Program-made: the position numbers and the translations under genes
Shown here: positions 9,188 to 17,765 of the stretch, piece by piece
How the letters are laid out: each line of letters opens with the position of its first letter
How positions within the stretch are numbered: position 1 is the stretch's first letter
Assembly: GCA_045540355.1 (NCBI GenBank)
Contig: JAZQHB010000006.1
Location: 36,164 to 100,163, forward strand
DNA length: 64,000 bases
Direction: 5' to 3'
From: RGIG2945 sp045540355
Lineage (GTDB): Bacteria; Bacillota; Clostridia; Oscillospirales; Acutalibacteraceae
The notes under the pieces: model-generated
What the model was told of the DNA's origin: nothing
The model's input: only the letters and a program-made list of their open reading frames with translations
The model's database searches: none

Positions 9188-10345
9188 ATGCAGAAAATAT
9201 ATATGTATGCTCACGGCGGAAGCGGTAACCACGGCTGTGAGGCTATTGTTCGTTCAACTGCAAAAATATTAAAAGAGATTGGCTGCGAAAGACCGGTTCT
9301 TATTTCATCTAATCCCGAAGAAGATAAGAAATACGGCATTGGACAAGTTTGTGATGTTATCAGAGATAAGGAACCGTATTCTAAATTTTCATTGGATTTT
9401 GTTAAAGCATATATAAAACTTAAAACAAAAAATGATTTTACATATATGGACCGTATGGATTATCTTACAACCGTTTCAAAAATAAATCCCGGTGATATTG
9501 CGTTGTCAATCGGCGGAGATAACTATTGCTATGCCGATGTAAAAAGATATGTGATGCTTCATGATATGATGCTTGAAAGAGGAGCAAAAACAGTATTGTG
9601 GGGCTGCTCGGTCGAGCCTGATTTACTGAAAAATCCCGAAATAGCAGAAGATTTAAGCAGATACAGCCTTATTGTAGCAAGAGAATCTATTTCGTATGAA
9701 GCGTTGAAATCGGTAAATGAGAATACAATTCTTACTTCAGATCCAGCGTTCTTTCTTGATAGTACGGAAGATACAGAAATTGCTGATTCTGTAGGAATAA
9801 ATCTGAGTCCTATGGCTATTGCAAATGAAACAGGTTCAGGTCTGGCGATGGAGAATTACAGAGAATTAATTCAATATATTCTGAATTCCACAGATATGAG
9901 AGTCGTGTTGGTTCCTCATGTTATCTGGGTTGATAATGATGATAGAATTCCATTAAAGGAACTCTATGATGAGTTCAAAGAAACAAATAGAGTAGAAATG
10001 ATTTCAGATCATTCTTGTGAAGAAATAAAAGGAATTATAAGAAAATGTAAATATTTCGTAGGTGCGAGAACTCACTCAACAATAGCTGCTTATTCTACAG
10101 GTGTTCCGACTTTAGTTTTGGGATATTCAGTAAAAGCACGAGGAATTGCAAAGGACATTTTTGGTTCGGAAAATGATTATATAATTCCCGTTCAGAAGCT
10201 CAAAACCCAAGATGATTTGCTCAATGAATTTAAGAAAGTTATGGAAAATCGAAAAGATATTATTGCTAAGCTCAGCGATTACAGAAAGTTTGCTGATAAT
10301 AGTTTAGATAAAATAAAAAAGGCTTTTAAGCTTTTAGAGGAATAA
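9188..10345 (+). CDS. Polysaccharide pyruvyl transferase family protein
   Basis: A 385-residue protein of the CsaB/polysaccharide pyruvyl transferase superfamily. The N-terminus has YAHGGSGNHGCEAIVRS, the glycine-rich loop of this GT-B-like fold. ALSIGGDNYCYAD (about residue 103-115) matches the family's 'GGG(D/N)' position, and the C-terminal VGARTHSTIAAYSTGVPTL carries the conserved Arg-x-His. Members move a pyruvate ketal from PEP onto a polysaccharide sugar, adding a negative charge. Family members also include proteins of unproven activity, so pyruvylation is inferred. It starts 4 nt after the GT2 stop and is followed 6 nt later by the flippase gene. Confidence 0.85.
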   Translation: MQKIYMYAHGGSGNHGCEAIVRSTAKILKEIGCERPVLISSNPEEDKKYGIGQVCDVIRDKEPYSKFSLDFVKAYIKLKTKNDFTYMDRMDYLTTVSKINPGDIALSIGGDNYCYADVKRYVMLHDMMLERGAKTVLWGCSVEPDLLKNPEIAEDLSRYSLIVARESISYEALKSVNENTILTSDPAFFLDSTEDTEIADSVGINLSPMAIANETGSGLAMENYRELIQYILNSTDMRVVLVPHVIWVDNDDRIPLKELYDEFKETNRVEMISDHSCEEIKGIIRKCKYFVGARTHSTIAAYSTGVPTLVLGYSVKARGIAKDIFGSENDYIIPVQKLKTQDDLLNEFKKVMENRKDIIAKLSDYRKFADNSLDKIKKAFKLLEE

Positions 10346-10351
10346 TTTAAA

Positions 10352-11896
10352 ATGTCAAGATTAGAAAATTCAACGAAAAATTTATTTCTGACCTTAGGAA
10401 ATACTGTTTTTTCTTCACTATTGGGTTTGGTATCACGAACAGTTTTTATCAAGGTATTAGGCTCTGAGTATTTAGGCTTAGCAGGTTTGTTAGGTAATGT
10501 GCTCGGATTTTTGTCCATTACGGAAATAGGAATTGCATCAGCGATAGGCTTTAGCTTATACAAGCCTTTGGCGGAAAAAGATTACAGTTCAGTCAGTGCA
10601 CTTATGTCGCTTTACAGAAAAGCGTATACGATAATAGGTATAATTGTATCCGTCTCAGGCATTGGTCTTTTCTTTGCACTGGACTTCTTTGTACCGCCTG
10701 ATCAGCAACCGGACGGAACGGGTTTTGCATATTTTGCATTTCTGTTTAACATAGTAATAGGTTATTTCTTATCATATAAAACAACGCTTATTTCATCGGA
10801 TAATCAGGCTTTTCGTTTGGTACCGATAAATGTATGCATCAACATTATACAGACAGTAGCTCAGATTGTAGTATTACTTACACTCAAAAACTATGTGATG
10901 TATTTGGCGGTTCACTGTGTTTGTACCTTTATCCTTATGATTATACAGAATCGTTATATAACTAAGCGATACAAAGAGGTTGATTTTTACTCAAAAGAAA
11001 AGTTGAAGCCTGAAATTAAAACACAGATTAAGCGTAATATAGGCGGTCTTGTCATTGCGAAGATAGGTGATTATCTTGTAAACTCAACTGATAATCTGAT
11101 TATTACCAAATTAGTAAGCTTAGCCGCAACGGGAATATATTCAAATTACTTGTTAATAAGAAATATGGTAAACGGATATATTGCTACGATGTTTTCCAGT
11201 GTAACAGCAGGTATGGGTAATGTCGTGGCGGTTGAGAGTGATGAAGTTAAAAAGAAATCGTTTGATGTAATGATGTTTACCGCATACTTCATCTATTCTT
11301 TTGAGGCTGTATGTTTTTTGTGCCTTTTCAATCCTTTTATAGGAGAGCTTTGGATTGGCAATGAGTATACTTTTGATATGTTTACCGTCTCTATAATCGT
11401 AATCAATAATTTCCTGACAGGATTGAGAATACCCTTGATTACAATGAAAGGTGCCGCAGGAACTTATATGGAGGATTCCTGGATACCTTTTGCTTTTGCG
11501 GGAATAAACCTTGCAGCATCAATTATTCTTGCAAAATATATGGGAGTAGCAGGTGTTTTCTTGGGCACGATTATCGGTAGTTTGCTGACCGCCGATTGGT
11601 ACAGACCTATAATTATTTATCACAAAGTGTTCCACACATCCGTAAAAGAGTATTACAAAAAGTATATAAAATACATAGTATTGGGTTTTGCCAATATGGG
11701 TATTGCATACGGCTTGTGTATGCTTATCAATACGCCGATTGCTATTGTTAATTTTATAATAAAAGCCGTAATTGCAGTTGTGATACCGCTTGGTATCAAT
11801 ACACTTTTGTTCTTCAGAACTGAAGAGTTTAAAGCAGTTAGAAACATGGCAAACCGCATTTTTAAAAAAGTATTAGGCAAGTTAAAAAGAACATAA
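10352..11896 (+). CDS. Wzx-type polysaccharide flippase (MOP superfamily)
   Basis: A 514-residue membrane protein with 12-14 predicted spans and the N-terminal arrangement typical of the PST/Wzx branch (NLFLTLGNTVFSSLLGLVSR, then FIKVLGSEYLGLAGL). Members move undecaprenyl-linked repeat units across the membrane for polymerisation. The middle shows NIGGLVIAKIGDYLVNSTDN, a charged loop conserved in this family. It follows the pyruvyl transferase-family gene at 6 nt. With the EpsG-like polymerase it completes a Wzx/Wzy-like export path. Confidence 0.9.
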   Translation: MSRLENSTKNLFLTLGNTVFSSLLGLVSRTVFIKVLGSEYLGLAGLLGNVLGFLSITEIGIASAIGFSLYKPLAEKDYSSVSALMSLYRKAYTIIGIIVSVSGIGLFFALDFFVPPDQQPDGTGFAYFAFLFNIVIGYFLSYKTTLISSDNQAFRLVPINVCINIIQTVAQIVVLLTLKNYVMYLAVHCVCTFILMIIQNRYITKRYKEVDFYSKEKLKPEIKTQIKRNIGGLVIAKIGDYLVNSTDNLIITKLVSLAATGIYSNYLLIRNMVNGYIATMFSSVTAGMGNVVAVESDEVKKKSFDVMMFTAYFIYSFEAVCFLCLFNPFIGELWIGNEYTFDMFTVSIIVINNFLTGLRIPLITMKGAAGTYMEDSWIPFAFAGINLAASIILAKYMGVAGVFLGTIIGSLLTADWYRPIIIYHKVFHTSVKEYYKKYIKYIVLGFANMGIAYGLCMLINTPIAIVNFIIKAVIAVVIPLGINTLLFFRTEEFKAVRNMANRIFKKVLGKLKRT

Positions 11897-11920
11897 GGAA
11901 TATGCAAAGGGGAAAGGGAA

Positions 11921-12910
11921 ATGGAAAAAGTAAGCATTATTGTTCCTTGCTATAATGGTGAAAAGTTCATAGACCGTTGCATTGATTCGATCTATCAGCA
12001 GTCATATCCGTCAATTGAGTTGATTGTTGTGGATGACGGTTCTACAGATAACAGCAAAGAAAAAATACTTGCGTGGGTTGAGTGTTTTAAAGAAAAAGGA
12101 TATGAACTTAAGTATTTTTATAAAGAAAACGGAGGCCTCGGAAGTGCAATCAATGCCGGGTTAAAATTAGTAAGCGGAGATTACATTTCTTTGCTGGATG
12201 CAGACGATGAGTATTTGCCCTGTTCAGCAGAGGAAAGAGTACGGTATTTGCAGGAAAACCCGAATGTGGATGTAGTTAGGACCAACGGTTGGAGTGTAAG
12301 AGAAAATACAAAATTTCTTTTTGTAAGAGACGAAGCTGAAAAGAAAATTAAAGATGTATTTACTGCACTTCTGCGTGGCGAAACAAACAACTGGGCGGGA
12401 AGCTATATGGTTCGTTCAAAGCCAATGTTTGAATTTTATCCCGACAGAGAAATTTATCAGTCCCGTTACGGTCAGAATCTTCAGTTCTTATTACCGTTGA
12501 TTTATCGCAAAGAGTGTGGATTTATTGACAAACCACACATGAACTATATTCAGATAGGAGTTTCGTTGTCAAGGTCTGATGATGCCGAAGCTGCACAGAA
12601 AAAAGATCTTGAAAATGCTGCGGGATACAGAGATATACGAGTTCATATGCTGAACGAAATTGTAAAAGATGAAGCAGAAAAATCTTATTATCTTAATAAG
12701 ATAGAAGGCAGTTATTGGAGAGGTATTCTCAATCTTGCTTCAATTCACAAAAATACGGAGCTTTTGAAAAAATCATATTCCAACATACTGAAGTATGAAG
12801 AGCCTTCAATTGAAGATAAGATTACATATTACAGTCATATATCACCAAAGAAAGCTATACCTTATAAAATAATAAGAAAGATAAAATATACTTTTAAAAA
12901 GAGTCTTTAA
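11921..12910 (+). CDS. Glycosyltransferase family 2 (GT-A fold)
   Basis: A 329-residue GT2 with VSIIVPCYNGEKF, LIVVDDGSTDNS (about residues 32-43) and the DXD-like LLDADDEYLP near residue 90. The C-terminal half contains EIYQSRYGQNLQFLLPL, a pattern common in capsule GT2 proteins. A GGGGAAAGGG site lies before the ATG. It is the seventh glycosyltransferase of the locus. Specificity is unknown. Confidence 0.9.
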   Translation: MEKVSIIVPCYNGEKFIDRCIDSIYQQSYPSIELIVVDDGSTDNSKEKILAWVECFKEKGYELKYFYKENGGLGSAINAGLKLVSGDYISLLDADDEYLPCSAEERVRYLQENPNVDVVRTNGWSVRENTKFLFVRDEAEKKIKDVFTALLRGETNNWAGSYMVRSKPMFEFYPDREIYQSRYGQNLQFLLPLIYRKECGFIDKPHMNYIQIGVSLSRSDDAEAAQKKDLENAAGYRDIRVHMLNEIVKDEAEKSYYLNKIEGSYWRGILNLASIHKNTELLKKSYSNILKYEEPSIEDKITYYSHISPKKAIPYKIIRKIKYTFKKSL

Positions 12911-12933
12911 AAACTTACAAAGGCGGTATTGAT

Positions 12934-14091
12934 ATGCCTGAATTAGCATCAAAAAATTTATGTACGGGTTGTACGGCGTGTATGAACGCTTGCCCTAAAA
13001 ACTGTATAGAAATGAAAGCAGATGCTGACGGATTCTTTTACCCTGAAATCACAAATGCCTCGCAGTGTATAAAATGCGGTAAATGTGAGATGGTATGTCC
13101 GATTAAAATTTCAAAGACACGAGAAGGAACACCGTCAGCGTATGCGGCGTATACGAAAGAGGATTCATTACGAAAAGGCAGTTCCTCAGGCGGAGTGTTT
13201 TCTGAGCTTGCAAAGTGTATACTGAATCAAGACGGTGTTGTATACGGTGCCGAGTATGATGAAAAATTTGATGTAAAACACACTCGCATTGATAATGAAA
13301 ATGACCTTAATAAAATTAGAGGTGCAAAATATTCCGAGAGTGAATTAGGAAACATATTTAAAGATGTTTCTTCTGATTTGGAACAAGGCAAAAAGGTTTT
13401 ATTTTCAGGAACACCCTGCCAGGTTGCGGGCTTAAAATCGTTTGTAAAAAAAGACTATGACAATTTGTATTGCGTTGATTTTGTTTGTCATGGTGTACCG
13501 TCACCGACAGCTTGGAAAGCTTATGTTGTTTACAGAGCAAAGCTTGACTCAAAAGGAAAAATGCCGACAGAAATCAACATGAGATCAAAATGCTCAGGTT
13601 GGAGCAATTACAAGTATTCAAGCGTCTTCAAATATGAAAACAGCGAAAAGATAGTTTCAAATGCAGATAACCTTTTTATGAGCTTGTTTGTCGGTGGTTG
13701 TCTGTCGAAGACATCATGTTCAAGTTGCAATTTCAAAGGGTACTCAAGAATCAGCGATATTACCATAGGTGATTTTTGGGGCATTTGGGACATAGCACCC
13801 GATATGGATGATGATAAAGGTACATCTGTAGTTTTGGTACAATCTCAAAAAGGACAAGAACTTTGGTCTGCAATATGTGAAAAGATGAAAGTCAAAGAAG
13901 TTACTCTTGAGCAAACAGGCAAACTTAATACATCAATTTTAGTATCATCAAATCAGAATAAGTATCGTAAAAAAGTACTTAAAAGAATAAAACAAGGAAA
14001 AATTGATACTTGCGGCGAAATTCTTGATTTAACGAATATATCTATTCTTACCAGAATAAAATGCAAAATAAAACGAATACTTAAAGTTTAA
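12934..14091 (+). CDS. Coenzyme F420 hydrogenase/dehydrogenase beta-like Fe-S protein
   Basis: A 385-residue protein. Two N-terminal 4Fe-4S motifs are visible: CTGCTACMNACP (about residues 9-20) and CIKCGKCEMVCP (about residues 46-57). An FrhB-type domain follows (SGGVFSELAKCIL, FSGTPCQVAGLKSF, FVCHGVPSP), and late cysteines occur in SKTSCSSCNFKGY. FrhB-family proteins move electrons through FAD and clusters. Copies inside capsule loci of anaerobes are common, but their substrate is unsettled; reduction of a sugar or lipid intermediate is a guess. A methanogen-type F420 role is unlikely here. An AAAGGCGG site precedes the ATG. Confidence 0.88.
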   Translation: MPELASKNLCTGCTACMNACPKNCIEMKADADGFFYPEITNASQCIKCGKCEMVCPIKISKTREGTPSAYAAYTKEDSLRKGSSSGGVFSELAKCILNQDGVVYGAEYDEKFDVKHTRIDNENDLNKIRGAKYSESELGNIFKDVSSDLEQGKKVLFSGTPCQVAGLKSFVKKDYDNLYCVDFVCHGVPSPTAWKAYVVYRAKLDSKGKMPTEINMRSKCSGWSNYKYSSVFKYENSEKIVSNADNLFMSLFVGGCLSKTSCSSCNFKGYSRISDITIGDFWGIWDIAPDMDDDKGTSVVLVQSQKGQELWSAICEKMKVKEVTLEQTGKLNTSILVSSNQNKYRKKVLKRIKQGKIDTCGEILDLTNISILTRIKCKIKRILKV

Positions 14092-14115
14092 AAATTGATG
14101 CACAGAGGTTTTTGG

Positions 14116-14937
14116 ATGAAAAAGAAGTCGAAGTTGGTAACGGCATTTTGTATTGTTTTAGTTGTTGTTATCGTGGTTGCGTCTTTGATTTATCACGGAG
14201 AATGGGATTTGAAAGTAACAAAATATACAATTGAAAATGAAAAAGTTAAAACACCGTTTCGCGTGGCTCTGTTGGCGGATTTGCATTTGAGGGAATACGG
14301 TGAGAGTAACATTGAACTTCTCTCAGCCATAAAAGAGCAAAAACCTGATCTGATACTTGTTGCAGGGGATATGGTGGATAAAAAGTCAGACGATATAAGT
14401 GTTGCAGTCAGTTTGTCTGAAGAACTTTGCAAAATAACTGATGTTTATTTTTGCCTCGGTAATCACGAACGAGCAGTTAACAACAGGACAGGCACGGTGT
14501 TTTCAGAGATGGAGAAAACAGGTGCGGTTTATCTTGATAACGCAGCTTTAGATGTAAAGGTTAAAGGTCAGGATATACTTATCGGCGGGTTGTCATCTTA
14601 TCCTGATTATTACACACCGCATTATGATTTCATTGCAGAGTTTGAAAAAAGCGATTTGTTTAAATTACTTTTGTGTCATTATCCGGAGTATTATCCGGGT
14701 ACACTTGAAAAATATGACCTCGACTTAATTCTTTCGGGGCATGCCCACGGAGGGCAGGTAAGGTTGCCGGGTATAGGCGGTGTATTTGCACCCGAGCAGG
14801 GATTTTTTCCAAAATACACAAGGGGTGTTTACAAATCAGATACGGCGACCATGATTATAACTGCGGGTCTCGGAGATTCCAATTCTTTTCCGAGAATAAA
14901 TAATCCGCCGGAGCTTGTGATAATAGACATAAAATGA
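14116..14937 (+). CDS. Membrane-anchored metallophosphoesterase (YkuE-like)
   Basis: The ATG at 14116 has AGAGG 7 nt upstream; longer starts at 14095 and 14098 have no site. The 273-residue protein begins with a basic stretch and one hydrophobic segment (about residues 8-25), a signal anchor. Calcineurin-like metal ligands follow: ADLH (D55, H57), AGDMVD (D85), LGNHE (N116, H117), a histidine in LLCHYPEYY, and SGHAHGGQ. YkuE-type enzymes are two-metal phosphoesterases acting outside the membrane, some on lipid diphosphates. Being last in the polysaccharide operon, recycling of undecaprenyl diphosphate or a related headgroup is possible but unproven. Confidence 0.88.
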   Translation: MKKKSKLVTAFCIVLVVVIVVASLIYHGEWDLKVTKYTIENEKVKTPFRVALLADLHLREYGESNIELLSAIKEQKPDLILVAGDMVDKKSDDISVAVSLSEELCKITDVYFCLGNHERAVNNRTGTVFSEMEKTGAVYLDNAALDVKVKGQDILIGGLSSYPDYYTPHYDFIAEFEKSDLFKLLLCHYPEYYPGTLEKYDLDLILSGHAHGGQVRLPGIGGVFAPEQGFFPKYTRGVYKSDTATMIITAGLGDSNSFPRINNPPELVIIDIK

Positions 14938-15003
14938 TTTGTAGAAAATACACAAACAAAGCGTGTTAAATTCAAAAAAATTCATTACGAAAAAAGTCGG
15001 AAA

Positions 15004-15031
15004 TTGCTTTAAAAAATGATTGAAATATATT
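15004..15031 (+). promoter_or_regulatory. Possible promoter before prs
   Basis: TTGCTT, a 16-nt spacer and TATATT lie in a very AT-rich 131-nt gap between the metallophosphoesterase and prs. The match is weak because of the base composition. No terminator is visible between the two genes, so read-through from the polysaccharide operon is possible. Confidence 0.35.
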
Positions 15032-15068
15032 AAAATATATATGGGATGTCAAAGAGGAGGTCAACAAC

Positions 15069-16259
15069 ATGGCAAACTTAATCGAAGCTTTAACAACAAT
15101 ACCGGTAGGACCGCTCGGAATCGTTGCATTACCGGGTTGTGAGGAACTTGCAAGCAAGATAGATAAATATCTTGTAAACAGCAGAGCTCAGAAAAACAGC
15201 GAACATAAAAACACTATAGCTTTTGCGGGTTATGAAAGAGATACCTATTTAATCGATGTTAATTTTCCGAGATTCGGTACAGGTGAAAGTAAGGCGGTTG
15301 TCAGACAGACAGTAAGAGGTTATGACATATTTATTGTTTGTGATATGTTCAATTATGGTATTGAATACAAGATGTATGGTCAGAAAAGACAGATGACCCC
15401 CGATGATCATTATGCAAACTTAAAAAGAGCAATCAGTGCAATAGCAGGTAAGGCTAACAGAATTACAGTCGTTATGCCGATGCTTTATGAAGGCAGACAG
15501 CATAAGCGTTCAAGCAGAGAATCTCTCGACTGTGCAATCGCATTGCAGGAACTTTGCAATTTTATGGGTGTTGAAAACATTATTACATTTGATGCTCACG
15601 ATGCAAGAGTTCAGAACGCTATTCCTTTGTCAGGCTTTGAAAATGTTCAGACTACATATCAGATGATAAAGGCTCTTATTAAGAATGAAGAAACACTTAA
15701 TATCGACAAGGACCATCTCATGGTTGTTTCCCCTGATGAAGGCGGAATGCACAGATGTATTTATTATTCAGCAGTTTTAGGCGTTGACCTCGGTATGTTC
15801 TATAAACGCAGAGATTACTCGGTTGTTGTAGACGGTCGTAATCCTATAGTTGCTCATCAGTTTCTCGGTGACAATGTTGAAGGCAAAGATATTATAATTA
15901 TTGACGATATGATTTCTTCAGGTGAGTCTGTAATTGAAGTTTCAAGAAAGCTCAAGGCTCTCAAGGCGAGAAGAATTTATATCTGTACAACATTCGGACT
16001 TTTCTGCAACGGACTTGATGTTTTTGATAAAGCATTCGAAGAAGGCGTTTTTGACAGAGTTTATACAACAAACCTTGTTTACAGAATGCCCGAATTAGCA
16101 GAAAAAGAGTGGTATGTAGAAGTTGACTTGTCAAAATATATTTCATTGATTATTGACACTCTTAATCATGACGGTTCTCTCAGCGGTCTTTTAGACCCTG
16201 TTGACAGAATTAACAAGCTTTTATTGAAAAACGGATTTAATCTTCCGGAGAAGCATTAA
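15069..16259 (+). CDS. prs: Ribose-phosphate pyrophosphokinase (long clostridial form)
   Basis: Makes PRPP from ribose 5-phosphate and ATP for nucleotide, His and Trp synthesis. The 396-residue protein is longer than the usual ~315. It has FDAHDARVQNAIP, a flavour of the Prs core, VSPDEGGMHR, and the PRPP loop IIIDDMISSGESV near residue 278-290. The N-terminus begins with a non-standard segment ending GPLGIVALPGCEEL instead of the short standard start. The C-terminal extension NHDGSLSGLLDP is typical of the second Prs class found in Clostridia. AAAGAGGAGG precedes the ATG. It is monocistronic, ending in a strong bidirectional hairpin. Confidence 0.92.
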   Translation: MANLIEALTTIPVGPLGIVALPGCEELASKIDKYLVNSRAQKNSEHKNTIAFAGYERDTYLIDVNFPRFGTGESKAVVRQTVRGYDIFIVCDMFNYGIEYKMYGQKRQMTPDDHYANLKRAISAIAGKANRITVVMPMLYEGRQHKRSSRESLDCAIALQELCNFMGVENIITFDAHDARVQNAIPLSGFENVQTTYQMIKALIKNEETLNIDKDHLMVVSPDEGGMHRCIYYSAVLGVDLGMFYKRRDYSVVVDGRNPIVAHQFLGDNVEGKDIIIIDDMISSGESVIEVSRKLKALKARRIYICTTFGLFCNGLDVFDKAFEEGVFDRVYTTNLVYRMPELAEKEWYVEVDLSKYISLIIDTLNHDGSLSGLLDPVDRINKLLLKNGFNLPEKH

Positions 16260-16280
16260 AAAATTGTTTTGTTAAATGCA

Positions 16281-16319
16281 AAAACCCACCGATAATGCTG
16301 ACGCATATCAGTGGGTTTT
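16281..16319. terminator. Bidirectional terminator between prs and the GH29-like gene
   Basis: AAAACCCAC-C-GATA pairs with TATC-A-GTGGGTTTT around an 11-nt loop. A-rich and T-rich flanks on both sides suit convergent genes prs (+) and the fucosidase (-), whose stop is at 16323. Confidence 0.85.
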
Positions 16320-16322
16320 GAT

Positions 16323-17690
16323 TTAATAGATTTCAAATTTTGACAGAGTTGCAAAGCACCGTGTCTTTTCAATCGTAAGAAGAATTTCCGAGCTGATAAA
16401 ATTTTTATCAAGCTGAATGATTTTTTTGTGTCCGATTGTTGTACCGGAGAAGACTTTTTTATATTTGTTGTTATGTCTTATTCTGACAGAGAATTTCTCG
16501 ATCTGCTGACCGCTTGCGGTGTTCTCAGCCAGAACGATGTAATTGATAGGCGAGGGATTGGCAATGGTGAGTTTGATATTTATTTTGCTGTCACAATCTC
16601 CGCTATGCCAATAAGTGTTATCGTTTTTATCATTGATTTTATCGGCAGAATGTTTGGTATCTTTTGAAAAATCGGCTTCAATAACGGCTTTCTCAGCGTA
16701 ATTTTTTTTGAAAATTTTGTCAATCTGATTGCCGAAAAGACAGATGTTTTCGGTATCAATATCACTGAATAATCCGTAGGCATCGGGTGAAACGCCTAAA
16801 ACGAGTGAAGCATTGCCACCGACAGTTTTTATATATGTCGTTACTAATTTGTGCAAGGGTGTGAGCTTTTCATTCTCGTCTGCGTTATAATATCTGCTGG
16901 CACGCATGTGCATAAAAAACTCCGCAGGATACCAGACTAAATTTTCAGCCTTAGCAAGCTTTTTTATGCTTCCTAAATCAAGGTCAGCTTCATGGTATTT
17001 CGGTTTTCGGAATACATCCGGCATAACACTCCATTCAGAGGGTCGTGTAACACCTAATTCGTTACCGCCCCAACGAATATCGGGTCCGCATTTGGAAATA
17101 ACTGCATCAGGTTGAAGCTTGCGGATAATCTCGATATATCCGTCTATATCGTAAACCTGACCTCTTTGTCCGATAGGTAAAGTATCGTCTAACCATACAC
17201 AATCGATTTTACCGTAATTACTCAGCAACTCGGTCAGTTGTTTTTTGAAGAAATCATCATAAGCCTTACCGGTTCCGTGTGACCGTTCATGCTTATCAAG
17301 TAATGACAGATAAACACCGAATTTCATATCGTGTCTCCGGCAAGCCTCAGACACTTCTTTAACGACATCTCCCGTGCCTTCTTTCCAATCAGCATATTTT
17401 ACAGAATAATCCGTATATTCGCTTGGCCAAAGACAAAATCCGTCGTTATATTTACAAGTAAGAATCAAGGTGTTAAAATGCCCTAATTTCAAAGTTTTGC
17501 ACCATGAATCGGCATCAAACCTTGAGGGGTTAAAACGACTTGCTAACTCATAGCCGTGTCCGTTTCCCAGCGGAACATAAGTGTTAAGTCCAAAGAAAAC
17601 GAGAGCGGATAGCTCGTTGTTTTGCCATTCAAGTTGTTTCTTTGAGGGTGTGACCAAAGACGCTTTTTTTATCAAATCTTTTTTATTCAT
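16323..17690 (-). CDS. GH29-like alpha-L-fucosidase, divergent active site, cytoplasmic
   Basis: A 455-residue protein with the GH29 N-terminal barrel and a C-terminal F5/8-type sugar-binding-like domain (TYWHSGDCDSKINIKL, about residue 360). The match is to the GH29-B layout: LWPSEYTDYSVK, then VWLDDTLP at the nucleophile position, then GPDIRWGGNELG containing the glutamate that acts as acid/base in that group. Three normally conserved histidines are changed: the family's 'IHFG' reads VFFG and 'KHHDGF' reads KYNDGF. There is no signal peptide. The RBS is GAAAGGA before the ATG. It could be an active enzyme with another substrate, or inactive. It is transcribed divergently from addB. Confidence 0.85.
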   Translation of the reverse strand: MNKKDLIKKASLVTPSKKQLEWQNNELSALVFFGLNTYVPLGNGHGYELASRFNPSRFDADSWCKTLKLGHFNTLILTCKYNDGFCLWPSEYTDYSVKYADWKEGTGDVVKEVSEACRRHDMKFGVYLSLLDKHERSHGTGKAYDDFFKKQLTELLSNYGKIDCVWLDDTLPIGQRGQVYDIDGYIEIIRKLQPDAVISKCGPDIRWGGNELGVTRPSEWSVMPDVFRKPKYHEADLDLGSIKKLAKAENLVWYPAEFFMHMRASRYYNADENEKLTPLHKLVTTYIKTVGGNASLVLGVSPDAYGLFSDIDTENICLFGNQIDKIFKKNYAEKAVIEADFSKDTKHSADKINDKNDNTYWHSGDCDSKINIKLTIANPSPINYIVLAENTASGQQIEKFSVRIRHNNKYKKVFSGTTIGHKKIIQLDKNFISSEILLTIEKTRCFATLSKFEIY

Positions 17691-17715
17691 AATATCAAAT
17701 ATCCTTTCAAATAGC

Positions 17716-17745
17716 TATAATACACCATATCCGAATAAAATTCAA
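17716..17745 (-). promoter_or_regulatory. Promoter of the GH29-like gene, -10 shared with addB side
   Basis: On the minus strand, TTGAAT (17740-17745), a 17-nt spacer and TATTAT (17717-17722) face the GH29-like gene. On the plus strand the same bases hold TATAAT (17716-17721), 45 nt before the addB ATG, with only a poor -35. The two directions would compete for the same DNA. Confidence 0.6.
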
Positions 17746-17765
17746 GACTTAAAGGTGGAATACAA

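Noticed and set aside
12934..14091. A true F420 hydrogenase subunit
   Set aside because: There are no other hydrogenase or F420 genes, and the gene lies within a polysaccharide locus where such FrhB-like proteins are commonly found.
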